NCBI GenBank assembly: GCA_021014945.1
Contig: MU266340.1
Span: 1-64,000 of the forward strand
Source: Leucogyrophana mollusca
Taxonomy: Eukaryota > Basidiomycota > Agaricomycetes > Boletales
DNA length: 64,000 nt
Reading direction: 5' to 3'
Position 1 is the stretch's first letter. Every line of letters starts with the position of its first letter. A model generated the notes under the pieces. The model had not been told where the DNA came from and did no database searches. It saw nothing but the letters and a program-made list of their open reading frames with translations. Of the stretch, positions 46,338 through 58,230 are shown piece after piece. A program made the translations under genes and the position numbers.

Positions 46338-47323
46338 ATTCAGAGTACGTTGGGAGATCGAATGAAAATGAGCGAAGCTGGGGTATTAGCAGTTATCGAT
46401 GAGCTGGTTTATATATGTGCCATTGGCGCCTTCAGCGATGATGGAGATGCGGCGAATCAGCGCCCTGCTGAATAACATCATGATCTGTTGCAAGCTCGGT
46501 CATACTTGTGTGTCCGAAGGTCAGAGAGGTGTGAAGATCCCCACCAAATGAGGAGGGTATGCGAGATGAGCGGCACTGTTGCTCGCCTAATACCGCAAAG
46601 ATCACGTCAATTCGCAGCGTCATCATCGTGATCGTTGACATCGATGGCAGTCCCAAGACTCTTGAGATCGATGGACCTAGACGAAACTAGGATTATAGCC
46701 CAACTATATCCTCCTCCTGTGGCACATAGATGGAAATACTTCGAGCGATATAGCTCCAATTGCGCTAGTATGTGTTAGGCACAGTCGGAGAAAACCTGAG
46801 CGTCGCTACTGCGTTGCTGCGTCGGTAGTACCACGGCCACTGAGTTTAAGTACAATCAATATGGTTTGGACTTAGGCTGGAGTTCGCCCTTGGGCTTTAC
46901 AATGCAAATATGGGATCACGTTCGGCATATGCCGAGGTGGTCACGCCTCGAAGCTCGAGTCTCAGATGCCGAGCAAGTCTCCAACTGTCGCTTCCTTCAT
47001 CTCCACATTGACGCATGTGCAACACGGCTCCTATGACCTTTTCTATAGTTCACCATCATCAAGCAGAGTACGACGCTTTCGCTCTATCAGAACTAGTTTT
47101 TGTCCACTCAGACCCCAGAAGGACTGGGCATTGCTCAATGTTGAATAGAGCTTGAATCCCACATCAACGCTTCTTCGCTAAATCTGGCTACAAACCCCCG
47201 CACTGACCACGTCAAACTTGCCTGCAACTAAATCACCAAGTGCTCTGGGCTATCGAGCTCCCGCGGTACCTCCCTAGTGAATCGTCTTGAAATTCTGCCA
47301 GCCGATCGCGCAGGTGTATCGTC
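46338..47323. other. Intergenic, no gene seen
   Basis: Gap upstream of the minus-strand GST start and upstream of the fucosidase region. No convincing coding sequence was found. Confidence 0.4.
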
Positions 47324-47686
47324 ATGTCGAACCCTTTCGATTTTGCCGCGAAAGCTAATCATGGGGACCGGTCGCCAGAGCGTCCTTCTCACGGGCGTCA
47401 GACATCGTCTACAAACGTCGGCTCGCGGATCATTGAGGGAGCATGGACTCCCTGGTTCAGCGGCCCGCTGCTCTGGTGTGCCAGCCTATTGATAGCAGGC
47501 TATTGTATTTTTATAATCAGAACATGGAATATCGTCCTTCCCGCATCATCTGATGACGCTTCTTGCGTTCCAAACGCCATACAGGCATGGCTTCTCCAAA
47601 GGGATCAGTACTGTGACCAGGGTCAGACGATGCTCGCCTCTCAAATGACTTCTTGCCTGACCTGCTCGCTTCCGAAGGGTACATAA
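47324..47686 (+). CDS. Possible small membrane protein
   Basis: Single open frame of 120 residues (MSNPFDFAAKANHGDRSPER...) ending 41 bp before the fucosidase ATG. A hydrophobic segment of about 25 residues lies near residues 47-71 (GPLLWCASLLIAGYCIFIIR). It could encode a small single-pass protein, a short upstream frame, or an alternative N-terminal exon of the fucosidase. I find no family resemblance and no clear splice join to the downstream gene. Confidence 0.28.
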   Translation: MSNPFDFAAKANHGDRSPERPSHGRQTSSTNVGSRIIEGAWTPWFSGPLLWCASLLIAGYCIFIIRTWNIVLPASSDDASCVPNAIQAWLLQRDQYCDQGQTMLASQMTSCLTCSLPKGT

Positions 47687-47727
47687 AGCGCGTCCTGTGC
47701 GGGACTGGGCCCCCCTTGCTTGACGCT

Positions 47728-50700
47728 ATGAAGCCTCTCTCCATTGCTACGCTTTGCGGAGCATTGCTTTCGCAACTGGGAGCCGCTAACTCGCTTGTTA
47801 CTTTCCCCTCGACCGAAATTCCACTTACAGATTTTTTCGATAACCAAGCTGCATCTCTAGACGGTTCCACGGGTAACTTCGATAAAAATGGATCCACCTT
47901 CGCTGCTCAGTATCTGCCGCAAGGCCCATGGGATTACAATGGGATCACCGTAAGTGCCCCTTTCTCGCCACGGGACCTGCAATTACTTATGCATTCCTGT
48001 ATAGTATAGCTTACCGTCTACTTGGGGACAAGGTGATGATAATGCCATCGCTCAGGGTCAGGTAGTCAAGCTTTTGAATGCAACATATGTCCATGAACTT
48101 CACATTGTGTATTCTGGGGATGGAACTGACAGTCAGTATCCATTCTAAGCCGTTTGCGTTTGACGATGTACTAAGCTGTGCCTCTCAGACGAGTTCAATG
48201 GCACTTTCTACTTGAACTACGAAGATAACTCTGTAAAAGAGCTTCAATGTGGGCTCATCGCAACTTTATAACTCTACTTTTTCACTCATTCAAACTGTAG
48301 TCACCGGAAAAAATTGGTGGAAGTGGCCCATCCTTAACTGGGGAGACATTAGAACGTGCGGGGCTTCCCGGAAACATCTTATGTATCTGGTCTCATCATT
48401 TTACGCAGACCATTCCATTACGAGCTCTACGGAGCACAAAAGAACTGGAACTCCAGTCAGATCTTCCAATTGTCTCTGTCCATTCCCTCTCGGGCAGCGC
48501 TCCAAAGCATCACACTCCCGGAAACCGCAAATACAGCCAACAGGCTCCATATCTTCGCCCTTTCCATGACGCCATCCGTTGTTCCGTCAGGGCAACCCTC
48601 GGGACCGGAATTATCTGTTCGGAGTACTCAATTCAGCACACGCTGGGAGGATGTTGGAAGCCAGCGTGCTCAAGCCGTCGTGGTGACACTGGCTAACCTT
48701 CTCCCCGGAAGTTTAGCGACCTCTGTCAATGCATCCATTGATTCCAAATACCAGATCGAGGTGACGGGCCCTGGTGTAACTACAGTTGCTCCTGGTGTGC
48801 TGTACCGACTTATGCCTGCGGATCAAGCCCGTGTGGACGTCCTAGTGTTGAACAACAACGGGACGGGCAACGCAACTGTTCAGATCAAGGACTCGGCCGG
48901 AAACATCGTTGGAACATCGGATGGCTGGCCAATTATTCCATTACAGGAGAATTGGACTCCAGACCCGAATGTTCTCACCACTCACGAGACTCCCACCTGG
49001 TGGAACCAGGCGAAATATGGCATCTTGTTCGTGCACTTTTCACGTTACATTTTCGGCTGAGATTGACGCACGTCTCAGCATTCATTGGGGTATTTACAGT
49101 GTCCCAGCTTGGGTGAGTCGATTGCCTGCTACAACCCATGGGCGAGTGTCGCTCACTTCTGACGTCCGGTAGGGACCACCACAAGAGTATGCAGAGTGGT
49201 ATGAGTACGTAGACCATCTAGCTGCGTTCGATTTTATAACGTACTAACTCGTTCCACAGCTGGTACCTACACAACCCACCGAATTCCAGTAATCCAACCT
49301 GGGAACATCACTTGAACACCTACGGCCCGGTAAGTGCCCCTATTTTAGGGTTAAGATTAAGCGCCCACTAACATTGCTCTCTCCTCTCTCCTGCCTTGAT
49401 ACCCGCCCCCAACAGGATGTTGTGTACGACGATTTCATTGCGAACTTCACAGCGTCCAAATGGGACCCAAGTGCATGGCTTGACTTGTTCGACGAGGCAG
49501 GAGCAAAGTACTTTGTCATCGTCACAGTGCGGCTCTTGCCCACCCTCTATCCTGCTGAAGTTAACAAGGGGTTCTTGCCCAGAAACACCATGATGGATAC
49601 GGAATGTTTGACACAGGGAATACCACTCACCGTTCAAGCGTCTATCTCCCACCCAAACGGGACTTTGTCAAAGAATTGATGGATACTGCCAAAGCAGAGA
49701 AACCCAATCTCCATCGCGGAACGTACTTCTCTATGCCTGAGTGGTGAGACTAAATTATAATGCTATTCGGTCTGGAATGTCTCAGATAATTCCAAGGTTC
49801 AATCCCGACTTTGCGAAATATGGCTTTGGTCAGTGGCCCGGAGGCTTAGCGCACAACGCCTTCAACGCTTCAGAAGTGGAGCCCTATACTGGCATACTCA
49901 ACATCAGCGATTTCATCGAGGACCTGCAATACCCTCAGATGCTCTCCTTAGCATTGGACTATGAGACCGAGATCATGTGGTGTGATATCGGAGGCCCGAA
50001 CAAGACACTTGACTTCGCTGCGCAATTCTACAACAATGCTATGCAGACCGGCAGACAGGTCACCATGAATGACCGTCAGTCTTGCGCTAAATCAGGGCAG
50101 CACTTCCTGCTCATACTTACTTTCTAGGTTGCGGCGCGGTTCCCGATTTCGACACACCCGAGTATGCCACGTTTGGATCATTGCAGACCCGTAGATGGGA
50201 GACAAACGAAGGAATGGATCCATTTAGCTATGGACTGAACACAGCGACAAACGCGAGCGAGTATAAGAATGGAACAACCATCATTCAGACCCTGGTGGAC
50301 GTAGTAAGTAAGAATGGAAATTAGTAAGTGCTTCATAATCCCTCAGTGTATGTGCTTACATCGTGCCTTCCAGCCTTCTTGACGTGGGTCCAACCGCCGA
50401 AGGAGAGATTATTGCGCCAATGGCAAACAACCTTCTCGATGCAGGTAAATGGCTGAAGTATGCTGGAGACTGCGTGTACGCCACCGTACGTCATTGCTTT
50501 TCCACGGCATCTGACCCTGTCGCATCTGCTGATGCGCGCTGCCATGGTATTCCCCACCTCATGTCACGGAAATAGGATTATTGGTACCAAGCCTCGCAAT
50601 CGCCGTCAGGATCAGTGCGCTTCCTGACCACCCCCACGACCTTCTGCATCGTGGCCTTTAATCAACCCAACGGAACTCTGGTGGTCGACGCAGGGGGTGC

Positions 50701-50893
50701 TGTCCTGCCAGTAAGCAAAGGGGACACAATTGTTCTGCTAGGCCCAGACACAAACTCGACCTCAACGACCCAAGAGGGATTGGAGTGGAGCATGGACAGC
50801 ACGGGGGTCTTGACCATCACCGTCCCTGAGGAGCAGGTCGCACTCGTTGATTACGCGTGGGCGTTCCAGGTGACATATGGCGGATCGGACTAG
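47728..50893 (+). CDS. Secreted alpha-L-fucosidase (GH29)
   Basis: Retaining alpha-L-fucosidase of glycoside hydrolase family 29, which releases fucose from glycans. The start is MKPLSIATLCGALL, a signal peptide ending near GAANS. The N-terminal beta-rich part (FDNQAASLDGSTGNFDKNGS; QIFQLSLSIPSRAALQSI) precedes the catalytic barrel: FSAEIDARLSIHWGIYSVPAW near 49060-49110 (landmark), WYLHNPPNSSNPTWEHH, DEAGAKYFVIVT and YETEIMWCDIGGP near 49960-50000, where Asp is the likely nucleophile. After RQVTMNDR the barrel closes with YLLDVGPTAEGEIIAPMANN near 50375. The C-terminal region is a beta sandwich (SVRFLTTPTTFCIVAFNQP). Multiple N-glycosylation sequons are present. Introns of about 50-60 nt, with some small exons near 48120-48360 that I did not resolve fully. 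Confidence 0.92.
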
Positions 50894-51778
50894 AACATGT
50901 ACGAACAGACGTAAGTTGGAGGTGGGAATGGATATACATTGCATGGGCTTGAGCAGCGACCCATCCGATTCATGCACGAATCTGAATCAGCTCGATAGGC
51001 TGAGCGACCAGAGAACTAACTGGACCAAGTCGGAATTCGGATGATTCGTCATACCGTGCCTAGTGAAGACTTCACCAGTCATTGATCAGCAAGGTATCTA
51101 GTCTTTTCTGTACAATCCTCAAAATGCAAGCTCGAGGAGAGGTGGCGTCAATATACAAAACACCATGGAACACCGTGGAGTCGGACTCTAAAGTAAGCGT
51201 CGATGCTGATTTGTTCACTCAATCATAGAGGCATCTCGACATTGCGTCGGAGGATATATCGTTCATTGACGATCGTGATGGCTGTGGCCGACGTGCCTGG
51301 TGATGAACGATCCGCCATGGAGAAGATTCCGCTGATGGCGCAGATACTTATCTACGATCGGTCGGGCATCCATGGTATTCGTATGACCGACCGTATCTCA
51401 CGCATTATTCAACACATTCAACCCCAATCACCCAAACCGAAGGTTAGTACAATATTTAGACCCTTCAGCGCACTGCGACGAGTATTCCACGCAAACATCC
51501 CTCAGCCGCTGCGATGGAGCCACCATTGAATCCTTCATGCCCACTTGATCCCGAGCAAGTAATGGGATTAACACCTTGCCTTTTTACCTCGAGCAACGCT
51601 GACACACGTCCAATACATAATCCAGAGTGCCCAATACAGACAGCGCCCAAGGTTAAAAGTGACATAATGGGTTTAGGTTGCGGAGTGTAGCGGCCAAAAA
51701 GCGACGCCCGTCACAATCGCACTGCTTTCAAGGATACTCATTGCACTTTGCTATCGTTGGTCATCCGGGACCTTCACG
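50894..51778. other. Intergenic, no supported gene
   Basis: Between the fucosidase and the first membrane glycopeptide gene. The frame at 51203-51529 has no family resemblance. The right part presumably contains the promoter of the downstream gene. Confidence 0.4.
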
Positions 51779-53268
51779 ATGGCTTCCTTGATACCCATAA
51801 CAATTTTCTTCGCTGCCTCTGTACAGGCATTGCACACGGTGAACATGACCAACAAGTAAGCTGTTCCTTTCATGCATCTTACCATCTTGCCACACTGACA
51901 GCGCGAACTCGTGTAGCTGTGGATATGGAGTAGTGCGTGTCCTCGTAGCTGGCTGCAACACAGGCCTGAAGGTTCAATGAAATATGTTTTGCAGCCCACC
52001 CTTGATCAAATCCCGAGTATCACACTGGCTACTGGCTCACAGAGCTACACAAATGGGACGGTACAAGCGGGCGCATTCCTAAACACGGGTACATGATATT
52101 GCGCGTTTTTACTACCCTCTCTGACACAAGAACAGGATATTGTGGGCCAAATGGTGGTAATTGCACGACAGTCGATATAACAATGAACGACACATTATCC
52201 ACCGTAGTTGTCGATCTCATACCCACGTGCGCCCAGCCCCTCTTTTCTTCTTTGTTCCCGTTCCTGACATATCTGCAGTCACGTATTCAGTGTTCCTGTT
52301 GGGTTTACGTGCGTTACCCAGTCTCACGATCATAGTAGTCGAAGACTTTCCTGACCTCAGTTCAGATATTTCAACGGGTGTGACGGTGCCGGCGTGTCAT
52401 GTAAGTCGACCGCATACTATGGTTTCACAGTGCTGATACGATGTCAGGTTTAACGGCGGACTGCGTCAACGCCATACGCGACCCACCAGAAACATCCGGG
52501 ATTGTTACGTGCTCAGCTGTCGGTGTACGTGTTAGCTAATGTTGGTTGACGATCGTTGCAAACTGATTTCCAACTGTAGGCCAGTCTTTTGGTCACTTTT
52601 TGTCCGTAAGTATCCGAGTGTTTTGAGTTACGCGGATGCTGATCTGTTGTCTACGTAGAAATTTAGAACCTACCTCTTCTTCTTTGCCTCCCTCAACCTC
52701 GCCATCTGCTTCATCTCCATCAACTCCCGCTCAGTCATCTGCCTCCTCGTCCCACTCTGATTCTACCAATACTGCTCTCATAGGGGGCGTTGTGGGAGGC
52801 ATTGTCGGGGGCCTCATTATAGCCATCGCAATCGCTGCAATTTTCTTCCTCCGCAAACGCCGTCACAGGCGCGCTGAGCAGTTTGCCATAAGCGAATTTA
52901 CTGCCCCTGCGCCATTCATCTTTCCCTACTCTGGAGACGATGCAAACTCGGCCAAGATCACGAGTAAATATGATCTCTACGGAAGCCGACATAGTCACCG
53001 ACCAAGCGCGTCCTCGTTGATTCAATCGGCTACGTCGCCTGTGTCACAATATGGTCACTATCCACCTTCGCCGCCCCCCGCCCGCAACGTCCCGCTACCA
53101 GAGCGCCAAGCGTCCCCACCGCAAACTCGTCCCCGGCCTCAGTCGCAAGGTCCTGAGTTGGATCGCATCATCGAGGGTCTTGCAGAGCGCTTCGGTTGGA
53201 CTGCCCCTGTTAGGCCTGATACTTCAGTCTCCGTAATTGGCGATGATCAACTGCCTCAGTATAGATGA
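51779..53268 (+). CDS. Single-pass membrane protein with 'glycopeptide' ectodomain, copy A
   Basis: Start MASLIPITIFFAASVQA, a signal peptide. The mature N-terminus (LHTVNMTNNCGYGV, then across introns CGPNGGNCTTVDITMNDTLS, HVFSVPVGFT, YFNGCDGAGVSC and AIRDPPETSGIVTCSAVG, ending LLVTFCP) matches the small Cys-rich secreted family usually labelled 'glycopeptide' in mushroom genomes, probably thaumatin-related. Unlike the simple secreted forms, it continues into a Ser/Thr/Pro stalk (about 52680-52770), a Gly-rich membrane helix with GxxxG spacing (GGVVGGIVGGLIIAIAIAAI) and a basic stop-transfer run (RKRRHRR). A cytoplasmic tail of about 130 residues ends LDRIIEGLAERFGWTAPV. The layout resembles Wsc/Mid2 wall-stress sensors. 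The ligand is unknown. Paralogue at 58231-59744. Confidence 0.82.
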
Positions 53269-54310
53269 CGTGGTTTGCTCCGCAGATAGTTTCCTTTCTT
53301 CTATGCTTTTCGGGTGGAGGCTTTCAGGAACTTCGTTCATAATGTACTGTACTCTCTTGATCTGATTTTAATCGTGGTGCAGGTTGGGAATACGCTCGAG
53401 ACGGAATTTGGGGTCTTGAACATTCAGCTGGAGCGTGTACTTGCCACTTAAACTTTGAAGCCAACTCCATCGGTATTGCTTCCGCGTCTGGTGGCTTTGG
53501 CGTTCAAGTTGAGTTGTCGTTGACCCTGCTCCGAGTTTCACAAAGGCTGAGGCCGCTACTCGATACTTTTGGTTCTTACTGGTTCCCTTATGCTCAATGT
53601 CAATGAGAGACATCCTCAATTTACCCTACAAGCGTGCAGTGCAGGACTCACCCAGAAGGCAACCATAAAGTTCTGGAAGGAGACCGAAGTGGGCGAGACA
53701 CATCGTTCCGCATCGTGGGTGTCACCGCCGCTTTCCCTCGCTTCCAGGCGAATACGCCGGCTCGATATAGTTTCAACACCGACCTACACCGACACGACGG
53801 CGGCACCTAGGGTCAGTGTGCCGGCTTCAACACCCTCCTCCCAAATGCTTCCTTTGCTTACCCTGTTGAACGCTAACGACGACCGGGAGGTGGCATTGTA
53901 CGGGAACTCCTGGAATGATCCGTAGTCACTGATGGAGCCGCGATTGGATTTTTCCTTTAAAACCCACCCAGTATTGTCTTTCCTCCTGCGAGCAGGACTA
54001 TACTGAAAACCCTGCCCAGGTCCTAATACATACCAGCCGAGTACATACTGTACCTTTATAGGAAGTGGGTCAGTTAACGGAAATTTGCACGTCGTGCTAG
54101 CAATACTCCACGTCGACAAGAAAAATATACACGAGCAGAACGAGAAAAGCGTAGGCAACAATTCTATATATGTTTCATAATTTTTGGAGGGCATGAACGA
54201 GTGCTACGAATATTTTGCGAGCATGGGTCAGATTTGATCGAAACCAGGGAAGTGGGTCAAAGTTCGGAAACCGCCGGCAACCCATATCGGGCAGCCACTC
54301 AACGGCCACA
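53269..54310. other. Gap with no supported gene
   Basis: The first 100 bp resemble the DNA just after copy B (59745-59870), so they are part of the duplicated unit. Open frames on both strands at 53368-53925 and 53784-54194 overlap each other and do not splice into a recognisable protein. The left end of the transposon probably lies in the right half, but I could not identify a terminal repeat. Confidence 0.4.
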
Positions 54311-56850
54311 TCACTTCCTGCGAGTACTGCGTCGAACTCCAACATCTTTCTGAATGCCTGAGGGCTCTGCATCGACAGCCACTTTGGGAGCGACCAACAG
54401 GCGACGCTTTGGTGTGTTTGTGACGTCTTCCCCGAAGTGACGCACCACAGAAACTTGTGCTTTCAAGGGACTTTCTGACCTTGGCACATCACTGCCATCT
54501 GAGCGAAGATGATCGATTCGACGTGGACGAGGACGAGGACGAGGGCGAGGGTGTGACTGCAATTCTTCAGCCATGGGAGCAGTCTCGTCGGCTGGCTCTT
54601 CATTGCTAGAGATGGTACGTTTCGCTTTTTGCTGAACAACTTTGTGGTTGCTGTCCTTCTTTGCCTTTGCAAGCTCGAGGCGCCTCCTTGCCTTCTCGGT
54701 CTGCTTTAACTCCTTCTGCTCCTTAGCCGCTTGACGTTTCTCTTCCAGGGCCTCCCTTTTTGCAGCGGCGGCAGCACGCTTCGCTTGCGCAGCAGCCTTC
54801 TTCGCAGCCATCTCCCCCGCTTTTCGAGTGTTGAGAAGCTCTCGGTGAGCAGTCTTCTGTGCTTGCGCAATCCGTTTAGTAACGAAGCTGAATGTGACTT
54901 TTAGTGCTTTCTGTGCTTCCCGCACCGCTTCCCTGACCGCTGCCTGCTTCTCTCGCTCCGACCGTTTCTGTGCGTCTGCCGAGGCCTTTTCGTACTGCCG
55001 AATGGTTAATCGAAGCTGTTTGAAGTGCTTTGCTGCCTCCTCATGCACGTCCTTCATCTTCACCTCCCAGTCCGCCTTCGCTAGTGCATCCATCATCTCA
55101 GTGCTCGTCATGTGCCGTGCACCAGAGCCTCCTTCTCTACGATAACCGGTCTGTTTCTTCTTCGCAAATAGTTGTTCTCGCAAGCGCTCATTTTCCGCCT
55201 CCATCAGCTTTTTGGATGCAAAGTCGCCCTCCATCTGTGCTTTTGCCTTCAGAGCAAACTGACGAAGAGCTTCGTAATGGTCGAGGTAGTGTTTGCGAGA
55301 TGTGTTTGCTCGAAGTGGAGGCGGGAAGTCAACTAAGATGATTGTAGCCTCTGTTGCAGGCCCACGACTGTCGTCGGGGGCTGAATCTGCACCTGCAGAT
55401 CCTTCGACAACCTCGAGGAGCGGCGGGAGCACTGTGGGTACAGGCTGTGATGCTTTAGTAGTCGTGTTTAAAGCTGGGGCATAGGCGGACTCTTCGATCA
55501 CATTCGGATCAAAGGGCCAAATCCCTGTTTTACGAAATGCAGTCTGGATTGTTGCAGGCGTAAATGCACGTCCGCGAGCGGCATGATAGTATTCCAAGAG
55601 GTTATATTTGGTGATAGCGACGTTCGCTGCGCTAGCTCGATTGACCTCTGATTTCCAGCTCGATGCCAGAGGTCCAAAGATACCAACATCACACGGTTGG
55701 AGACGGTGAGTTGTGTGCGAGGGTAGGCATAATAGGATGATTTTATGCTTGTCACAGAAGTCGACGAAGGGGTATGTGCAATGCGAGTTATGGCCATCGA
55801 GAATTAGGAGCCGCCAGCCTCCGGATGCATTGCGGGCAGATGTGGTAGGTTCGAAGTCGTTTATGAGCCATTGCAAGCCTAGGTCCATATCGGTCCACCC
55901 ATTCTGCGAAATTGAGATGCTAGTGGGTCATTCAAGGTCAGTCGTATATTCGTCTTTGCATGCAAGAACTTACCTTGCTCGACAAGGGTTGTTTCGGCCC
56001 CAAGCAAGGTTCCGCCTTTTCGCTTTGAAGATTACCGACGGTGGGAGCACAATGCCATCAGCGGAAACAGTTTCAATGACAGTAACCAATTCCCGGTCTC
56101 CGTTTACAAGATGCTGAACTGTTTTTTGGTCACGATCAACAAAGACGAGGGTACGTTTTCCGATTCCAAGTTGAATACCCTTCTCATCCATGTTATAGAT
56201 GTTGCTCGGGAGGACATTGTACCTCGAGATGAGGTCACCAAGGATGGTGAAGTACTCCGACACCTGGCTGCGATTGAGGGCTCTTGCACGGCAACATTCA
56301 AGCCCTGTTGACCACCGGGCCTTCAAGTCTGGATGGCGAGTCCTGAAATGACGAGCCCAGTTCTCAGAAACTGGCTCGTCGATGATGACGGAAGCATGTT
56401 GTGCGACTGTCAAGTGCGACAATGGGACACCACGGTAACCGAGAGCTTTGATCCACTCTTTGAGCACTGCTTCCTGTGCCGGTGTCAACCTTTGCTGGTG
56501 AGCATGAGAGTCAACTCGAGTTTTTCGCCCGTTATAACGTGCAGTGAGCGTGGTGCGTGAAACTCCATACTGTGTTGCTGCTCTGCGAAGTGTCAATTTG
56601 GGTTGTCCCTTGGGATCCAGACCAGATGCAACGACAGCTTGAAGGGCCAACTGAAGCTGTTGTTCTTTCGTATCACCAGTTACGGACAGGGCTGGAGTCA
56701 TTGGAAAGAGGGAAGGTGGGGATGATGTTGTGTGATGGTGTAGATCTCTGTAGACTAATGAAAATTGACGTTCGAGTTCAAGTTTGGTTGAAACCGTGTG
56801 CCTTCTGATATCCCTCACAACAGCGCCACACTCTCAGAGTCCAAATCGAA
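54200..56850 (-). mobile_element. Pogo-like DNA transposon (ends not defined)
   Basis: The element must include the transposase gene at 54311-56701. I searched the flanks for inverted repeats bounded by TA dinucleotides and did not find a convincing pair, so these limits are nominal. It lies between two paralogous membrane-protein genes. Confidence 0.5.
54311..56701 (-). CDS. Pogo/Tigger-like transposase
   Basis: DDE transposase of the Tc1-mariner/pogo type. Two exons: I start at MTPALSVTGDTKEQQ (56701), although the frame is open to 56818. An N-terminal psq-like helix-turn-helix (LRRAATQYGVSRTTLTARYNG) and CENP-B-type DNA-binding domain (LKEWIKALGYRGVPLSHL) precede the catalytic domain. The acidic residues are in YNMDEKGIQLG, LILDGHNSH and QPCDVGIFGP, with 35 residues between the second and third. 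The intron at about 55975-55927 joins NNPCRAS to ISQNGWTDMDLGLQW. The C-terminus is a long Ala/Lys/Glu coiled coil and a basic tail. No stop or frameshift was seen, so the enzyme may be functional. Confidence 0.9.
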
Positions 56851-56942
56851 GGGCGGGGACATTGATAAGTGGTTTTTAATGATGATATCTATGCAACATA
56901 ATCTAGTGTACATGTGCCTCATACCCGCATCTTCCGGTCTGC

Positions 56943-57358
56943 TCAGTCAGTTTTCTGACCTCCCTTGACAATGTTGGTCTGCCGGTCCCTTCTCTTCAAG
57001 ACAGCACCTGCTTCATCCATGTTGAATATGTTCGACACGGAAGGCTGTGTATCACAACAGACATTCTCCTGCAAAGCTGCATATGGGAGACCAGATGTCG
57101 TAGACTTTGGTGAGGTCGGAGGAGTTGAGAAAGGTGATTCAAGCGGTGGCATTCCCTCGTCATCTGACAGATTCTCGAGCACCCTAATATATCAAGATGA
57201 ATACAGCGAAGGGAAAGTATAGCGAGTAGGACATACCATTTCTCCGTGTCCTCTTTAGCCTTATTTGCGAGACGTGCAGCCTCAGCTTCTCGGGGTGTGA
57301 TATAGTGAGCAGGAGGTCTATGCCAGCTGATCACCGAGTCCATACTGAAATTAGACAT
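56943..57358 (-). CDS. Small unknown protein next to the transposase
   Basis: Two-exon gene. The start is MSNFSMDSVISWHRPPAHYI at 57358. A typical intron (GTATGT...TATTAG, about 57235-57183) joins TPREAEAARLANKAKEDTEK to WVLENLSDDEGMPPLESP, then a Pro/Ser/Thr-rich segment. The C-terminal end (SVSNIFNMDEAGAVLKRRDR) finishes QTNIVKGGQKTD. The clean splice and sustained frame support a real gene of about 125 residues. I do not recognise it. The C-terminal SNIFNMDEAG resembles the SNIYNMDEKG catalytic motif of the neighbouring transposase, which may be chance or a captured fragment. It could be part of the element or a host gene. Confidence 0.55.
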
Positions 57359-58230
57359 GATGCAATCAAAGGTGCATGGTGTTAGCATGATAATAGACCA
57401 TCCTAGGGATGCATACACACCTGGGCAACACGAAAGAGCAAAGATTTAATGAGGGAGACGAAAACGAGCATGGAAGGTGGATTTATACAAGGTCATGGTG
57501 GTGATGTGAATATCGGATCATGCAGCACCCAGGAAAATTGGAAAAAAATACGAGCCTGTTGCGACCACATACTAGTCTATATGGATGTGATTGGAGCAGG
57601 GTTGGCGGCGAGGTGAAGCTTGTGCAGACGACGAGATCCGTGAAAGCGGTCAAGAGTGGTGCATCTCATTCGAGCAAAGACCCATGGGTCTAGCAACAGC
57701 CCTGTCTGCTCCACGCATCTGATATTTTGGGCACGTACCAATGAAAGTGTGTCATTTTACATTCTCCAGTTGTTTTGTGGTGCGGAGGCGAGATGCGTTG
57801 AGGGTGAAGTCGAGAATGTTGGGAACCCTTAGCGCCACCCCCACATTTCCGTGTTGGGCTCGAGGTCAACAGCTTGTAGCACATATATCTCGCTCATTTC
57901 TTCAGCTTTATTCTCGAAATTTTGTATACGACGTCCTGAGAGGTCCTTCATACAGGCTACGACGTCAGATGGTGAATTTATCGAGTGGTCGTGCACCAGT
58001 GTGGACGCTGACCCGTTAGTCGGTCTGACCCGTTGCTTACTAAGGTACAGTAATGAAAAAATAAAGTATAACCCCGAGTCCCCCGAAGCGTCATTGAATC
58101 GACCCAATTGGTTTAGGTCGCGGACGATACTTAGCGGCAGTCAAAACGCGGCGACTGTCGCAGTCGTTTGCGTTCAAGGATAAACACTCACTGCCCGGAC
58201 TTCGGACGCTGGTCATCCAGCTCCTTCATT
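57359..58230. other. Intergenic, no gene seen
   Basis: Upstream of membrane glycopeptide copy B. Short open frames on both strands at 57741-58183 show no protein family character. The right part should hold the promoter of copy B. Confidence 0.4.

Noticed and set aside
53368..54194. Possible gene in overlapping plus and minus frames left of the transposase
   Set aside because: No consistent splice model or family could be built on either strand.
53270..57540. Terminal inverted repeats of the pogo-like element
   Set aside because: Candidate repeats such as aagtgggtca near 54063 and 54252 are direct, not inverted, and no partner was found on the right side.
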